Position numbers and translations under genes: made by a program. Source: Anaerozeibacter sp031551775 (GTDB lineage: Bacteria > Bacillota > Clostridia > Christensenellales > Aristaeellaceae). Taken from it: a stretch of 64,000 nucleotides of DNA. Each line of letters begins with the position of its first letter. The stretch's first letter is position 1. This document shows, piece by piece, positions 57,311 to 64,000 of the stretch. The notes beneath the pieces are model-generated. The model did not search any database. It was not told the origin of the DNA and saw nothing but the letters and a program-made list of their open reading frames with translations. The stretch lies in contig JAVBND010000012.1 of assembly GCA_031551775.1 (NCBI GenBank), forward strand, positions 36,505 to 100,504, written 5' to 3'.

Positions 57311-58540
57311 ATGCGACTGACCTACCGCCATACCCTTGTGGCGAGCTACCTCGGATACATCACACAAGCCATCGTGGTCAACCTCTCAAGCCTGTTGTTT
57401 GTGATTTTTCAGCGCGATTTTTTGATATCGACCGAACAGATTGCCCTCTTGATATCCTTTAACTTCATGACGCAGATCGCAACCGACTACGTGGCATCGC
57501 GCGTGGTTGACAAGGTCGGGTTTCGGTTTCCCGTGATCATGGCGCATGTAATGGCTGCGCTCGGGCTTGTTCTGCTCGCGGTTCTCCCGGGCATGATGGG
57601 TTCTTATCCGGCGCTGTTGATCGCGACGTTTTTCATGGCGGTCGGCGGCGGCATGACGGAAGTTTTGATCAGCCCCATCGTCGAAGCGCTGCCGGGAGAT
57701 GAAAAAGCGGGCGCGATGAGCCTGTTGCATTCGTTCTACTGCTGGGGGCTGGTCGGCGTGGTGCTGATTTCAACCGGCTTCTTTGCGCTGTTCGGCCAAG
57801 CCAACTGGCGGTTCCTGCCCGTCATCTGGGCGCTGATACCGGTGTTCAACACTTTTTTCTTCGCGCGCGTGCCGCTCAAGCCGCTGATCACCGACGGCAA
57901 GCGCCAAAGCACAAGGTCGCTGTTCGCCAAGCGCGCGTTCTGGCTGTTGCTGCTCATCATGATCTGCGCGGGCGCGGCGGAGCAGGCCATGTCGCAATGG
58001 GCGTCGCTGTTCGCCGAAACGGCGCTGGGCGTGCCCAAGGCGATGGGCGACCTGCTCGGCCCTTGCGCGTTCGCGGTCATGATGGGCATCGCGCGCACAT
58101 ACTACGGATTCATGGGCGGGCGGGTAAGGCTTAGGCGCGTCATGGGATTGAGCGCAATGCTGGCCATCGTCAGTTACCTGATCACCGTATTCTCGGCTAT
58201 GCCGATCTTCTCTCTCCTGGGCTGCGCGATGACCGGCCTTGCGGTCGGCCTCATGTGGCCGGGCACCCTCAGCCTGTCCGCCGCCCAATTTCCGCTCGGC
58301 GGCGGGGCGATGTTTGGTATCCTGGCGCTCGCGGGCGACATTGGCTGCACCATCGGCCCGGGCCTGGTGGGTGAAATCGCGGGCGCGGTCGAGCGCGGCG
58401 CGCTGAAAAACGTAGCCCAGGCACTGCTTGGCGCGGGCGAGCAAAACGCGCTCAAGCTGGGGCTCCTGTTCGCGGCGGTATTTCCAATCCTGCTGCTCGC
58501 CGGCATTGCGCTCATCTCGCGGCAGGCGCGCACAAAATAA
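57311..58540 (+). CDS. MFS transporter
   Basis: A 409-residue major facilitator with about 12 helices. The gene starts YRHTLVASYLGYITQAIVVNLSSLLFVIF and contains a central charged break (LKPLITDGKRQS). It resembles the FucP/YjjL-like branch, with two homologous halves, and the GALKNVAQALLGAGEQNALKLG segment comes before the last helices. Substrate is unknown. CGGAGGA precedes the ATG. Last gene of the nrdJ operon. Confidence 0.85.
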   Translation: MRLTYRHTLVASYLGYITQAIVVNLSSLLFVIFQRDFLISTEQIALLISFNFMTQIATDYVASRVVDKVGFRFPVIMAHVMAALGLVLLAVLPGMMGSYPALLIATFFMAVGGGMTEVLISPIVEALPGDEKAGAMSLLHSFYCWGLVGVVLISTGFFALFGQANWRFLPVIWALIPVFNTFFFARVPLKPLITDGKRQSTRSLFAKRAFWLLLLIMICAGAAEQAMSQWASLFAETALGVPKAMGDLLGPCAFAVMMGIARTYYGFMGGRVRLRRVMGLSAMLAIVSYLITVFSAMPIFSLLGCAMTGLAVGLMWPGTLSLSAAQFPLGGGAMFGILALAGDIGCTIGPGLVGEIAGAVERGALKNVAQALLGAGEQNALKLGLLFAAVFPILLLAGIALISRQARTK

Positions 58541-58548
58541 AAAAACAA

Positions 58549-58582
58549 CCTCAGCGCATGTAAAGTGTACAATGCGCTGAGG
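58549..58582. terminator. Bidirectional terminator between MFS and asparaginase genes
   Basis: A perfect 10-bp stem, CCTCAGCGCA (58549-58558) with TGCGCTGAGG (58573-58582). Seven A precede it, which form a T-run on the minus strand, and TTTA follows on the plus strand, so it can end both convergent operons. Confidence 0.88.
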
Positions 58583-58624
58583 TTTACGCTTGCATGAAAA
58601 CCTTCTTCTTTTGTGCGTTCCGTT

Positions 58625-59761
58625 TTAATATTCTTCAAAATACTTCGCTATTTCGTTGATATCCTTTGTTTCCGAAAGCGCAAGCTGAAGCAATATGCGC
58701 GCTTTTTGCGGATTGAGATTATTCGCGGATATCGTAGGCGCCACATCCGGGTCCTCCATCACGATCCCGTTGGCAATTCTCGACGAGCGCACGATTGGGA
58801 TATCCAAGGTTTGCGTCGTTTTCTCAATCCAGGCGCTGCTGTAACCGCCGTTTCCGGCGCAAGCGATGACAAGGCCATCGTTATTGTTGATCATGTATTC
58901 GAGCATATTTACATCGGCGTCCGCGTGGAAATAAGCAATTCCGACTTTAGCCAAATGCTCAAGCGCCGAAATGTCGAACGGCGTCTGTGTCGTGTGCGGC
59001 TTTATGCTTTGCTGGTGGAAAAACACTTGATCATCGAAGACGTACCCGATACTACCGAGATCTCCGCTGCCGAAGCACGCCGTTTTGAATGTGCTTGTCT
59101 TGCTGACTTCCCGCGCCGTGAATATTTCGCCGGCAAAAACGGCCAAAACCCCTTTGCCCGCCGCGTCATCGCTCGCGGCCACCGCTACCGCCTGATAGAG
59201 GTTTAGTGGACCATCCGCGCTGAGGGCGGTTTTCGGGCGCGCCGCCCCGACAAGCACTATGGGCTTATCCGTCTTAACGGTTAAGGTAAGAAAATAAGCC
59301 GTTTCCTCCAATGTGTCCGTTCCGTGCGTGATGACAAAGCCGTCGATTGCGGCGCTCTGAGACAATTCATTGATACGCTTTGCAAGCGCCAGCCAATCCT
59401 CGGCGGTAATGTCGTCACTTGCGATGCTAAGCATTTGCTCTCCGGTTATGTTTGCAAGCGCATCAATCCCCTGAACGCCTTCGATGATCGCCTCAACATC
59501 CAGGACGCCGGGTTTATAGCCCATGACCTTGCCGGGCGTACCCGTGCCTGCAATCGTGCCTCCCGTCCCGATTATGACGATGTTTTTCTTGCCGCCGTCA
59601 ACTGCTCGGGCGGAGGGTTCTGCTGTTGCATTGGCATTCTGTGCTGCATTGCCTGTTGTCCCCACTGAAAGCTTCTCCTGATTGGTTGCCAATGCGGCAC
59701 CAGTTATAAAGAGCGCACTCACCATTATGATTGCAAGGACTGTGATCAATTGCTTTTTCAT
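58625..59761 (-). CDS. ansB: Exported type II L-asparaginase
   Basis: A 378-residue secreted L-asparaginase that hydrolyses asparagine to aspartate and ammonia outside the membrane. A signal peptide (about 1-25, ending GAALAT) and a low-complexity spacer are followed by the asparaginase domain. It has the first catalytic threonine in IIGTGGTIAG, the second in THGTDTLEETAYFL and GAARPKTALSADGP. It is unrelated to the two asparaginase_II proteins at 18546-20550. The ATG at 59761 follows AAGGGGA; the TTG at 59767 is an unlikely alternative. It is in an operon with peptidase and phosphoesterase genes, which suggests extracellular nutrient scavenging. Confidence 0.92.
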   Translation of the reverse strand: MKKQLITVLAIIMVSALFITGAALATNQEKLSVGTTGNAAQNANATAEPSARAVDGGKKNIVIIGTGGTIAGTGTPGKVMGYKPGVLDVEAIIEGVQGIDALANITGEQMLSIASDDITAEDWLALAKRINELSQSAAIDGFVITHGTDTLEETAYFLTLTVKTDKPIVLVGAARPKTALSADGPLNLYQAVAVAASDDAAGKGVLAVFAGEIFTAREVSKTSTFKTACFGSGDLGSIGYVFDDQVFFHQQSIKPHTTQTPFDISALEHLAKVGIAYFHADADVNMLEYMINNNDGLVIACAGNGGYSSAWIEKTTQTLDIPIVRSSRIANGIVMEDPDVAPTISANNLNPQKARILLQLALSETKDINEIAKYFEEY

Positions 59762-59795
59762 TCTCAAAATCCCCTTTTCATTGTTGTTTTTCCGG

Positions 59796-61703
59796 TCAGG
59801 TTTTGGGCATCAGAATCCTTTCCATTTCCGTAACAAGGGCGTCAAACTCTTTGACAAACGCCTCCGTCGGCTGCGGCGTATCCATATATACCCCAACATT
59901 TTCCAGCGTCGTGATCGAATCGTATTGTGAGCCTGACTTTAAAAACCCGATATAACGATTGAGCGCTCCCGGCTTTTGTTCCGATATTTGCGTCACCAAC
60001 TGATTTGCCGCCGTTATGCTTGTGGCATATTGATATACATAGAAGCTGGTATAAAAGTGCGGAATTCTCGACCATGTCGCCGCGCCCAATTCGTCCGCCT
60101 CAAAGGCTTCGCCGTAGTATTTCGCGCACAAATCCAGCCAAATTGTGTTCAAGCTTTCGGTGGTCAGCGCGCCGCCCGCTTCTACGATTTCGTAAATCGT
60201 TTGCTCAAACTCCGCGCACATGACCTGGTTGTAAAAGGCGCCCCTGTAAAGCTCTGCAAGGTTATCCATGTAGTATAGTTTTTCGTCGTCTGTCTCGGAG
60301 TTATTTATCATGTACTTCGTCAAAATAATCTCGTTTACGGTTGAGGCAACCTCGGCGTTAAATATTGACGCTTCCGCGGTTGGAAACGATTGTGTTTCGC
60401 TCGAATAGTATTGGTGCAGCGCATGACCGAGCTCATGCGCCAATGTGGTGACGGACTCAAAATTATCCGTATAGTTCATCAAAACGTATGGGTGTGACCG
60501 ATACGTTCCATAGCTATACGCGCCGCTTTCTTTATTCGCAGAGGCATATACGTCAATCCAATGGCTGGCAAACGCCGTTTGAAGCACTTCGCCGTAATCC
60601 CCGCCAAGCGGGCTCAATGCCGCTGAAACCATCGTTATTGCGTCGTCGTAACCCATGCTGAAGTTATATTCCGAAACAATTGGCGCATATAGGTCGTATA
60701 CATGCAGTGCCTCAAGACCCAGGACTTCTTTTCTGAGCGCCATATACCTGTGCAGCGGCTCCAGATTGCTGTTTGTCGCCTCTATAAGACGCTCATAAAC
60801 GCTTACAGGAATGTCGCTCCCCAAAGAAGCCTCCAGGGCGGAATGATACTTTCTTGCCTTTGCAAAAAAGATGTTTTGGTTGACCTGCGCTGAAAGTGCG
60901 GCGGCAAACGTGTTGTTGTGTTTCATATATTCGCAGTACAGGCTTTCGAAAGCGGATTTCCTCAAATTGCGGTCGGGGCTTTCAACCAGCACGCCGTAAG
61001 TGCTGATGCTGACCTCGGCTTCCTTTCCTTGGGAATCCACCGCGGGTGCGAACTTCAAATCCGCATTATTCAACATTGAAAATATGTCGTTCGGCGATTG
61101 CGCCACCACAAATAACTGCGATAACAGAGATTCTTCCGCTTCGGATAACACATGACTTTTTTGTTCCAATAAATCGTTCAAAAATTTTGCGTGCTTATAA
61201 AAAGAGGGGTCTTCAATATATCCTTTCAATGCGGCTTCATCTTTCGACAACAGCTCGGGGTTTACATACGCGCCCGCTTCTAAAACATTTTGATATATGC
61301 TTTGCGCCTTGCCATAAACCGCCTGTGCGCTTGCGTCGGCCATATTTAAGTCCTTGCTTAAATAAGCATAGACATATACATTCTCCAATGTGATGGCCGT
61401 CTGTTCCGAAGCGTCCAAACAGGCAAGGACATTTTCCCTGCTGTCAAGCATGCCTTTATATCTTTCCATTTGGGGAATGAGCATATTTTCAAGCAATGCG
61501 ACATCGCTTTCCCAGGCGTCATTGGTTTCGTATATGTCCGTAAGCTGCCATTTGTACTGTTCCGGTATATCGGACCGGTTTTCATATACCCCTGCCGCCG
61601 CAGGCAGTGAACTTTCAGCCTGTGCACCGCTCGCGCATCCCGACAGGGGGGCAATCAGTACACACAATACAAGAACCGCGCAAACAACCCTCAGTTTATT
61701 CAT
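59796..61703 (-). CDS. pepF: Lipoprotein oligoendopeptidase F (M3 family)
   Basis: A 635-residue zinc metallopeptidase. A lipobox (LIAPLSGCASG) shows a lipid-anchored, extracytoplasmic form, whereas most PepF proteins are cytoplasmic. The M3B domain carries the catalytic HELGH (TTLAHELGHALHQYY) and the downstream metal glutamate in FNAEVASTVNE. It cleaves short peptides. The ATG at 61703 follows AAGGGAG; a GTG at 61709 is possible. It lies 34 bases before ansB and 66 bases after the phosphoesterase gene, on the same transcript. Confidence 0.9.
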   Translation of the reverse strand: MNKLRVVCAVLVLCVLIAPLSGCASGAQAESSLPAAAGVYENRSDIPEQYKWQLTDIYETNDAWESDVALLENMLIPQMERYKGMLDSRENVLACLDASEQTAITLENVYVYAYLSKDLNMADASAQAVYGKAQSIYQNVLEAGAYVNPELLSKDEAALKGYIEDPSFYKHAKFLNDLLEQKSHVLSEAEESLLSQLFVVAQSPNDIFSMLNNADLKFAPAVDSQGKEAEVSISTYGVLVESPDRNLRKSAFESLYCEYMKHNNTFAAALSAQVNQNIFFAKARKYHSALEASLGSDIPVSVYERLIEATNSNLEPLHRYMALRKEVLGLEALHVYDLYAPIVSEYNFSMGYDDAITMVSAALSPLGGDYGEVLQTAFASHWIDVYASANKESGAYSYGTYRSHPYVLMNYTDNFESVTTLAHELGHALHQYYSSETQSFPTAEASIFNAEVASTVNEIILTKYMINNSETDDEKLYYMDNLAELYRGAFYNQVMCAEFEQTIYEIVEAGGALTTESLNTIWLDLCAKYYGEAFEADELGAATWSRIPHFYTSFYVYQYATSITAANQLVTQISEQKPGALNRYIGFLKSGSQYDSITTLENVGVYMDTPQPTEAFVKEFDALVTEMERILMPKT

Positions 61704-61769
61704 AATCACAACACTCCCTTACAAAATAGTGGGATAATCCGCTGCGATGTTCCTTCGTTTGGACGCTGC

Positions 61770-63074
61770 TCAGTCGGTTTCACCGCTGACGCTGGCGGCA
61801 ATATCAACAACAGAGCCATCCGCTATATAGTGGTACAGCGCGACCTCACTCTTCTCGCCGGTGGTGATGACCGCGAATGTGCGCGTAGCGTCCGGATAAT
61901 CGACGTTGTGGTCAATCCATGTTCCGCTGTTCAGGTAATATTTCCCGTTGCCCACGTCCCGGTACGCGGGCACATGGGTGTGGCCAAACACCACCACATC
62001 CACATGCTCGTTTGGGTTTTCCAAGTACTGCGCCTTCGCTTGTTGATAATAGTATTCCCAATCCATGGCTCCGGGCAGCGCTTCGATGAAGCTGTTCGGA
62101 ACCTTGACCTGATTGATCGCCTGGCGCTCGCCCCATGTGCGCTGAATGTTCTTGAACAGCACCGGTGCGCTGATTGTTCCGTCCGCTTGCCGCGCCGGGT
62201 AAAAATCAAGATAGGTATACTGATCGTCAAATCCGGCGATGTGCATGTCGAATATCTTTTCGTCAAGTTCTTCATTGGGCGTCATCCGCGTGGAAACGCT
62301 TTTGAGAATCGAATAATACAGAAAAGCGCCAAATTGGTCTGTATCGGTCTTGTCGGGCACGGTTGCCACGACAGGCAGGTCTTTCTCAACCGCCGGCCGA
62401 CCCTCCAGCACCCACGTCGCGGCATAACGCGCATAAAAATATCCCGCAGGCAAGATGGTGTCCGCATTGCCGCACAGCAGCGCGTTGGTGACCGCATCCG
62501 GCGCGGTAAACACATCGTAACGGTGCCCATGCTCGATTGCGATCTCGTTTCTTTCACCCGTATAGTAAACGCCAAGCCCGTCGGCATCCCACGCCTGAAC
62601 GATGCCGGGGATCGCTTGTTGCAAAACATCAGCTTGCAGCGTCATGTCATGGTTTCCGGGTATGTAGACCAGCTTGACGCCACCGTCGATGATGCTGTTC
62701 AGCTCGTCCATGACCGCTTGATTGTTCGCGATCACATCTTTATAGAACTGCGTCTGATTCGTGTGGCTTGGATAATAGACGGGCAAATACCACTCGTCCA
62801 AAAAGTCGCCGTTAATGACCAGCTCGCGCACGTCCGCGGTGCTTTGGAGTCGCTGCAAAAACTCGATGAACAGCGCCCGGTTCTGCAGCGTTTCGGTATA
62901 GCGGTCATCTATGCCCAGGTGGATGTCGCTGACGACAACGATTTTGTTTCTCGCGCCGCCGGCATCCCACAGTGGCGCAGCCGCTTGCGCCATGGATGGA
63001 AACGGCGAACACATGGCGATAAGCACTGCGATTGCAATGCCAAACAACATAAAACAGCGCGAATTTCTTTTCAT
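61770..63074 (-). CDS. Secreted calcineurin-like metallophosphoesterase
   Basis: A 434-residue exported phosphoesterase. The signal peptide ends near SMAQAAA. The five motifs of the binuclear metal centre are in order: VVVSDIHLG, INGDFLD, YIPGNHD, EHGH and VVVFGHTHVP. Likely substrates are phosphodiesters or monoesters outside the cell, but UDP-sugar- and lipid-directed members also exist. First gene of the phosphoesterase-peptidase-asparaginase operon. GGAGG (on the minus strand) precedes the ATG. Confidence 0.9.
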   Translation of the reverse strand: MKRNSRCFMLFGIAIAVLIAMCSPFPSMAQAAAPLWDAGGARNKIVVVSDIHLGIDDRYTETLQNRALFIEFLQRLQSTADVRELVINGDFLDEWYLPVYYPSHTNQTQFYKDVIANNQAVMDELNSIIDGGVKLVYIPGNHDMTLQADVLQQAIPGIVQAWDADGLGVYYTGERNEIAIEHGHRYDVFTAPDAVTNALLCGNADTILPAGYFYARYAATWVLEGRPAVEKDLPVVATVPDKTDTDQFGAFLYYSILKSVSTRMTPNEELDEKIFDMHIAGFDDQYTYLDFYPARQADGTISAPVLFKNIQRTWGERQAINQVKVPNSFIEALPGAMDWEYYYQQAKAQYLENPNEHVDVVVFGHTHVPAYRDVGNGKYYLNSGTWIDHNVDYPDATRTFAVITTGEKSEVALYHYIADGSVVDIAASVSGETD

Positions 63075-63106
63075 ATCAAGGCCTCCGATGTTTTTGTAAT
63101 TTTATG

Positions 63107-63115
63107 AGTATATCA
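63107..63115 (-). promoter_or_regulatory. Extended -10 promoter of the phosphoesterase operon
   Basis: Minus-strand TGATATACT, an extended -10, 32 bases before the ATG. No good -35 is seen, which extended -10 promoters tolerate. Confidence 0.5.
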
Positions 63116-63255
63116 CAACACGACAAAAAAATGACCTATTGCATAGAAAACAAGGGGTTTTACAAAGAATCGGTCGAACCTTTCGCAAGGGTTGATTACG
63201 GTTCGCAATCATTGATCGATCAGCTTTTATCAGCGCTTACCAAGGGAAGCAAAAG

Positions 63256-63289
63256 GCCGGACGCGAATGCGTCCGGCTTGTTTTTTTTT
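63256..63289 (+). terminator. Orphan intrinsic terminator
   Basis: A perfect 9-bp stem, GCCGGACGC with GCGTCCGGC around GAAT, then TTG and nine T. No plus-strand gene lies upstream until 58540, so it ends an unrecognised short transcript or is the remnant of a deleted gene. Confidence 0.75.
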
Positions 63290-63526
63290 GTACGATCACC
63301 AAAAGCTCACAAAGCAGCCGTTCAAATCGCAGAACCCGCCGGGTAGGATCAAGAACAGGTCGATCAGCACGCCATGCGCGCGGGTGGCAGCAGCTATGCA
63401 CGACACGCTATTTTATCTCAAAAGCCTCGATATTGATCTACGATTAGGGCTACCGCTTGGCACGACATGCGGGTATGGCAGAGACGAGTATAAGAACACC
63501 AGCTTATAAGGAACGAGGTGAACCAC
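63290..63526. other. Noncoding gap before the integrase, probable element boundary
   Basis: About 240 bases with no convincing gene. The attachment core of the integrating element should lie here if the usual att-int order holds, but no direct repeat of it can be seen because the other end is outside the window. A short open frame across it has no ribosome site. Confidence 0.4.
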
Positions 63527-64000
63527 ATGCCGCGTAAGAGAGCGCCGAACGGGAGCGGTGTTGTCCGTCAGAGGAAAGACGGGCGCTGGGAGGCTATCTA
63601 TTCCGTGGGCAACGACCCCGGCACGGGGAAGCTGATCCGCAAGAGCGTGTATGGTAAGAGCGAGCAGGAGGTGGCCGTGAAGCTACGCGCCGCCACAGCC
63701 GCGATTGACAACAACACCTATATGGAGCCTGAAAAGATGCCCCTACGGGAGTGGTTTGATATATGGCTGGCTGAATATACGGCTGATATAAAGCCCGGTA
63801 CGCTGACCACCTACGAGACGCAGGTGCGGTGCCACATCAAGCCCGCCCTGGGCGCTATCCGCTTGTGTGAACTGAGGGCGCATGACGTGCAGACATTCGT
63901 CAATAGGCTGCATCGTGGGAGCAGGGACGCCGATCCCCTGTCAGGCAAGACCGTGAAGAACGTGTTCGGCGTGCTCCACCGGGCGCTAGAACAGGCGGTG
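63527..64000 (+). CDS. Tyrosine recombinase (integrase), truncated by the window edge
   Basis: The first 158 residues of a site-specific integrase. The N-terminal arm-type segment (GSGVVRQRKDGRWEAIYSVG, then KSVYGKSEQEVAVKLRA) is typical of Tn916/phage integrases of Bacillota. It is followed by the SAM-like core-binding domain (LREWFDIWLAEYTADIKPGTLTTYETQ and HIKPALGAIRLCELRAHDVQ). The catalytic RHRY domain lies beyond position 64000. AACGAGGTG precedes the ATG at 63527. It indicates a phage or integrative element that begins here and continues to the right. Confidence 0.9.
   Translation, partial: MPRKRAPNGSGVVRQRKDGRWEAIYSVGNDPGTGKLIRKSVYGKSEQEVAVKLRAATAAIDNNTYMEPEKMPLREWFDIWLAEYTADIKPGTLTTYETQVRCHIKPALGAIRLCELRAHDVQTFVNRLHRGSRDADPLSGKTVKNVFGVLHRALEQAV

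Noticed and set aside
63104..63346. 80-codon plus-strand open frame near the right end
   Set aside because: It begins inside the minus-strand phosphoesterase promoter, has no ribosome site and reads straight through the terminator hairpin into its T-tract.
1..64000. CRISPR arrays, tRNA or rRNA genes, complete insertion sequences
   Set aside because: No regularly spaced repeats, no cloverleaf-like sequence ending with a typical acceptor, no rRNA-like stretch and no intact transposase were seen on reading both strands. A tRNAscan or CRISPR search would be needed to exclude weak cases.

Overview
The window looks like a GC-rich chromosomal segment of an anaerobic Bacillota, most likely class Clostridia. 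The reasons are AGGAGG-type ribosome binding sites, canonical sigma-A promoters (TTGACA / 17 nt / TATAAT variants), an adenosylcobalamin (class II) ribonucleotide reductase, the carboxyspermidine polyamine route, many ABC importers with secreted binding proteins, and TIR plus propeller proteins of a kind common in Clostridia. No rRNA, tRNA, CRISPR array or complete insertion sequence is visible.

Layout. (1) 1-3579: a truncated secreted propeller/solute-binding-like gene divergent from an OmpR-type two-component system. (2) 3612-10268: a strong promoter, a structured leader ending in an intrinsic terminator, then a six-gene polyamine operon (speD, Orn/Lys/Arg decarboxylase, speE, agmatinase, carboxy(nor)spermidine dehydrogenase, nspC). 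(3) 10291-16213: a complete five-gene oligopeptide-type ABC operon. (4) 16243-26130: a catabolic cluster around a divergent promoter pair: M24-like protein and CutC on the minus strand; two tandem asparaginase_II-family proteins, a second M24-like protein, a polar amino-acid ABC importer and a Gfo/Idh/MocA dehydrogenase on the plus strand. (5) 26233-36277: a carbohydrate regulon with a MalEFG-type importer, two class II aldolases, two ADP-dependent-type sugar kinases, a URO-D-fold protein, an IstA-like DNA-binding protein and an RpiR regulator. (6) 36357-52296: a 16-kb accessory island, the most notable part of the window. (7) 52353-58582: MATE exporter, class II ribonucleotide reductase, a membrane-anchored EEP-family enzyme and an MFS transporter. 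(8) 58625-63115: secreted asparaginase, lipoprotein oligoendopeptidase F and secreted metallophosphoesterase. (9) 63527-64000: the start of a tyrosine integrase, marking the edge of an integrated element.

The accessory island encodes, all on one strand, an XRE regulator, an HTH protein, an AAA+ ATPase with a C-terminal RyR domain, an all-helical protein, a DUF4062-P-loop protein, a small membrane protein, a TIR-propeller protein, a 1534-residue DUF4062-STAND-WD40 protein and a SLOG-SLATT membrane protein. RyR, TIR, SLOG, SLATT and STAND domains are the parts of the nucleotide-centred conflict systems predicted by comparative genomics (Burroughs, Aravind and colleagues). I infer a multi-component sensing, nucleotide-signal and membrane-effector immune or stress system. 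This arrangement, with RyR and TIR proteins encoded together, is one I do not recognise as a named defence system. A decayed second TIR start codes for about 31 residues between two of the genes, which points to recent turnover.
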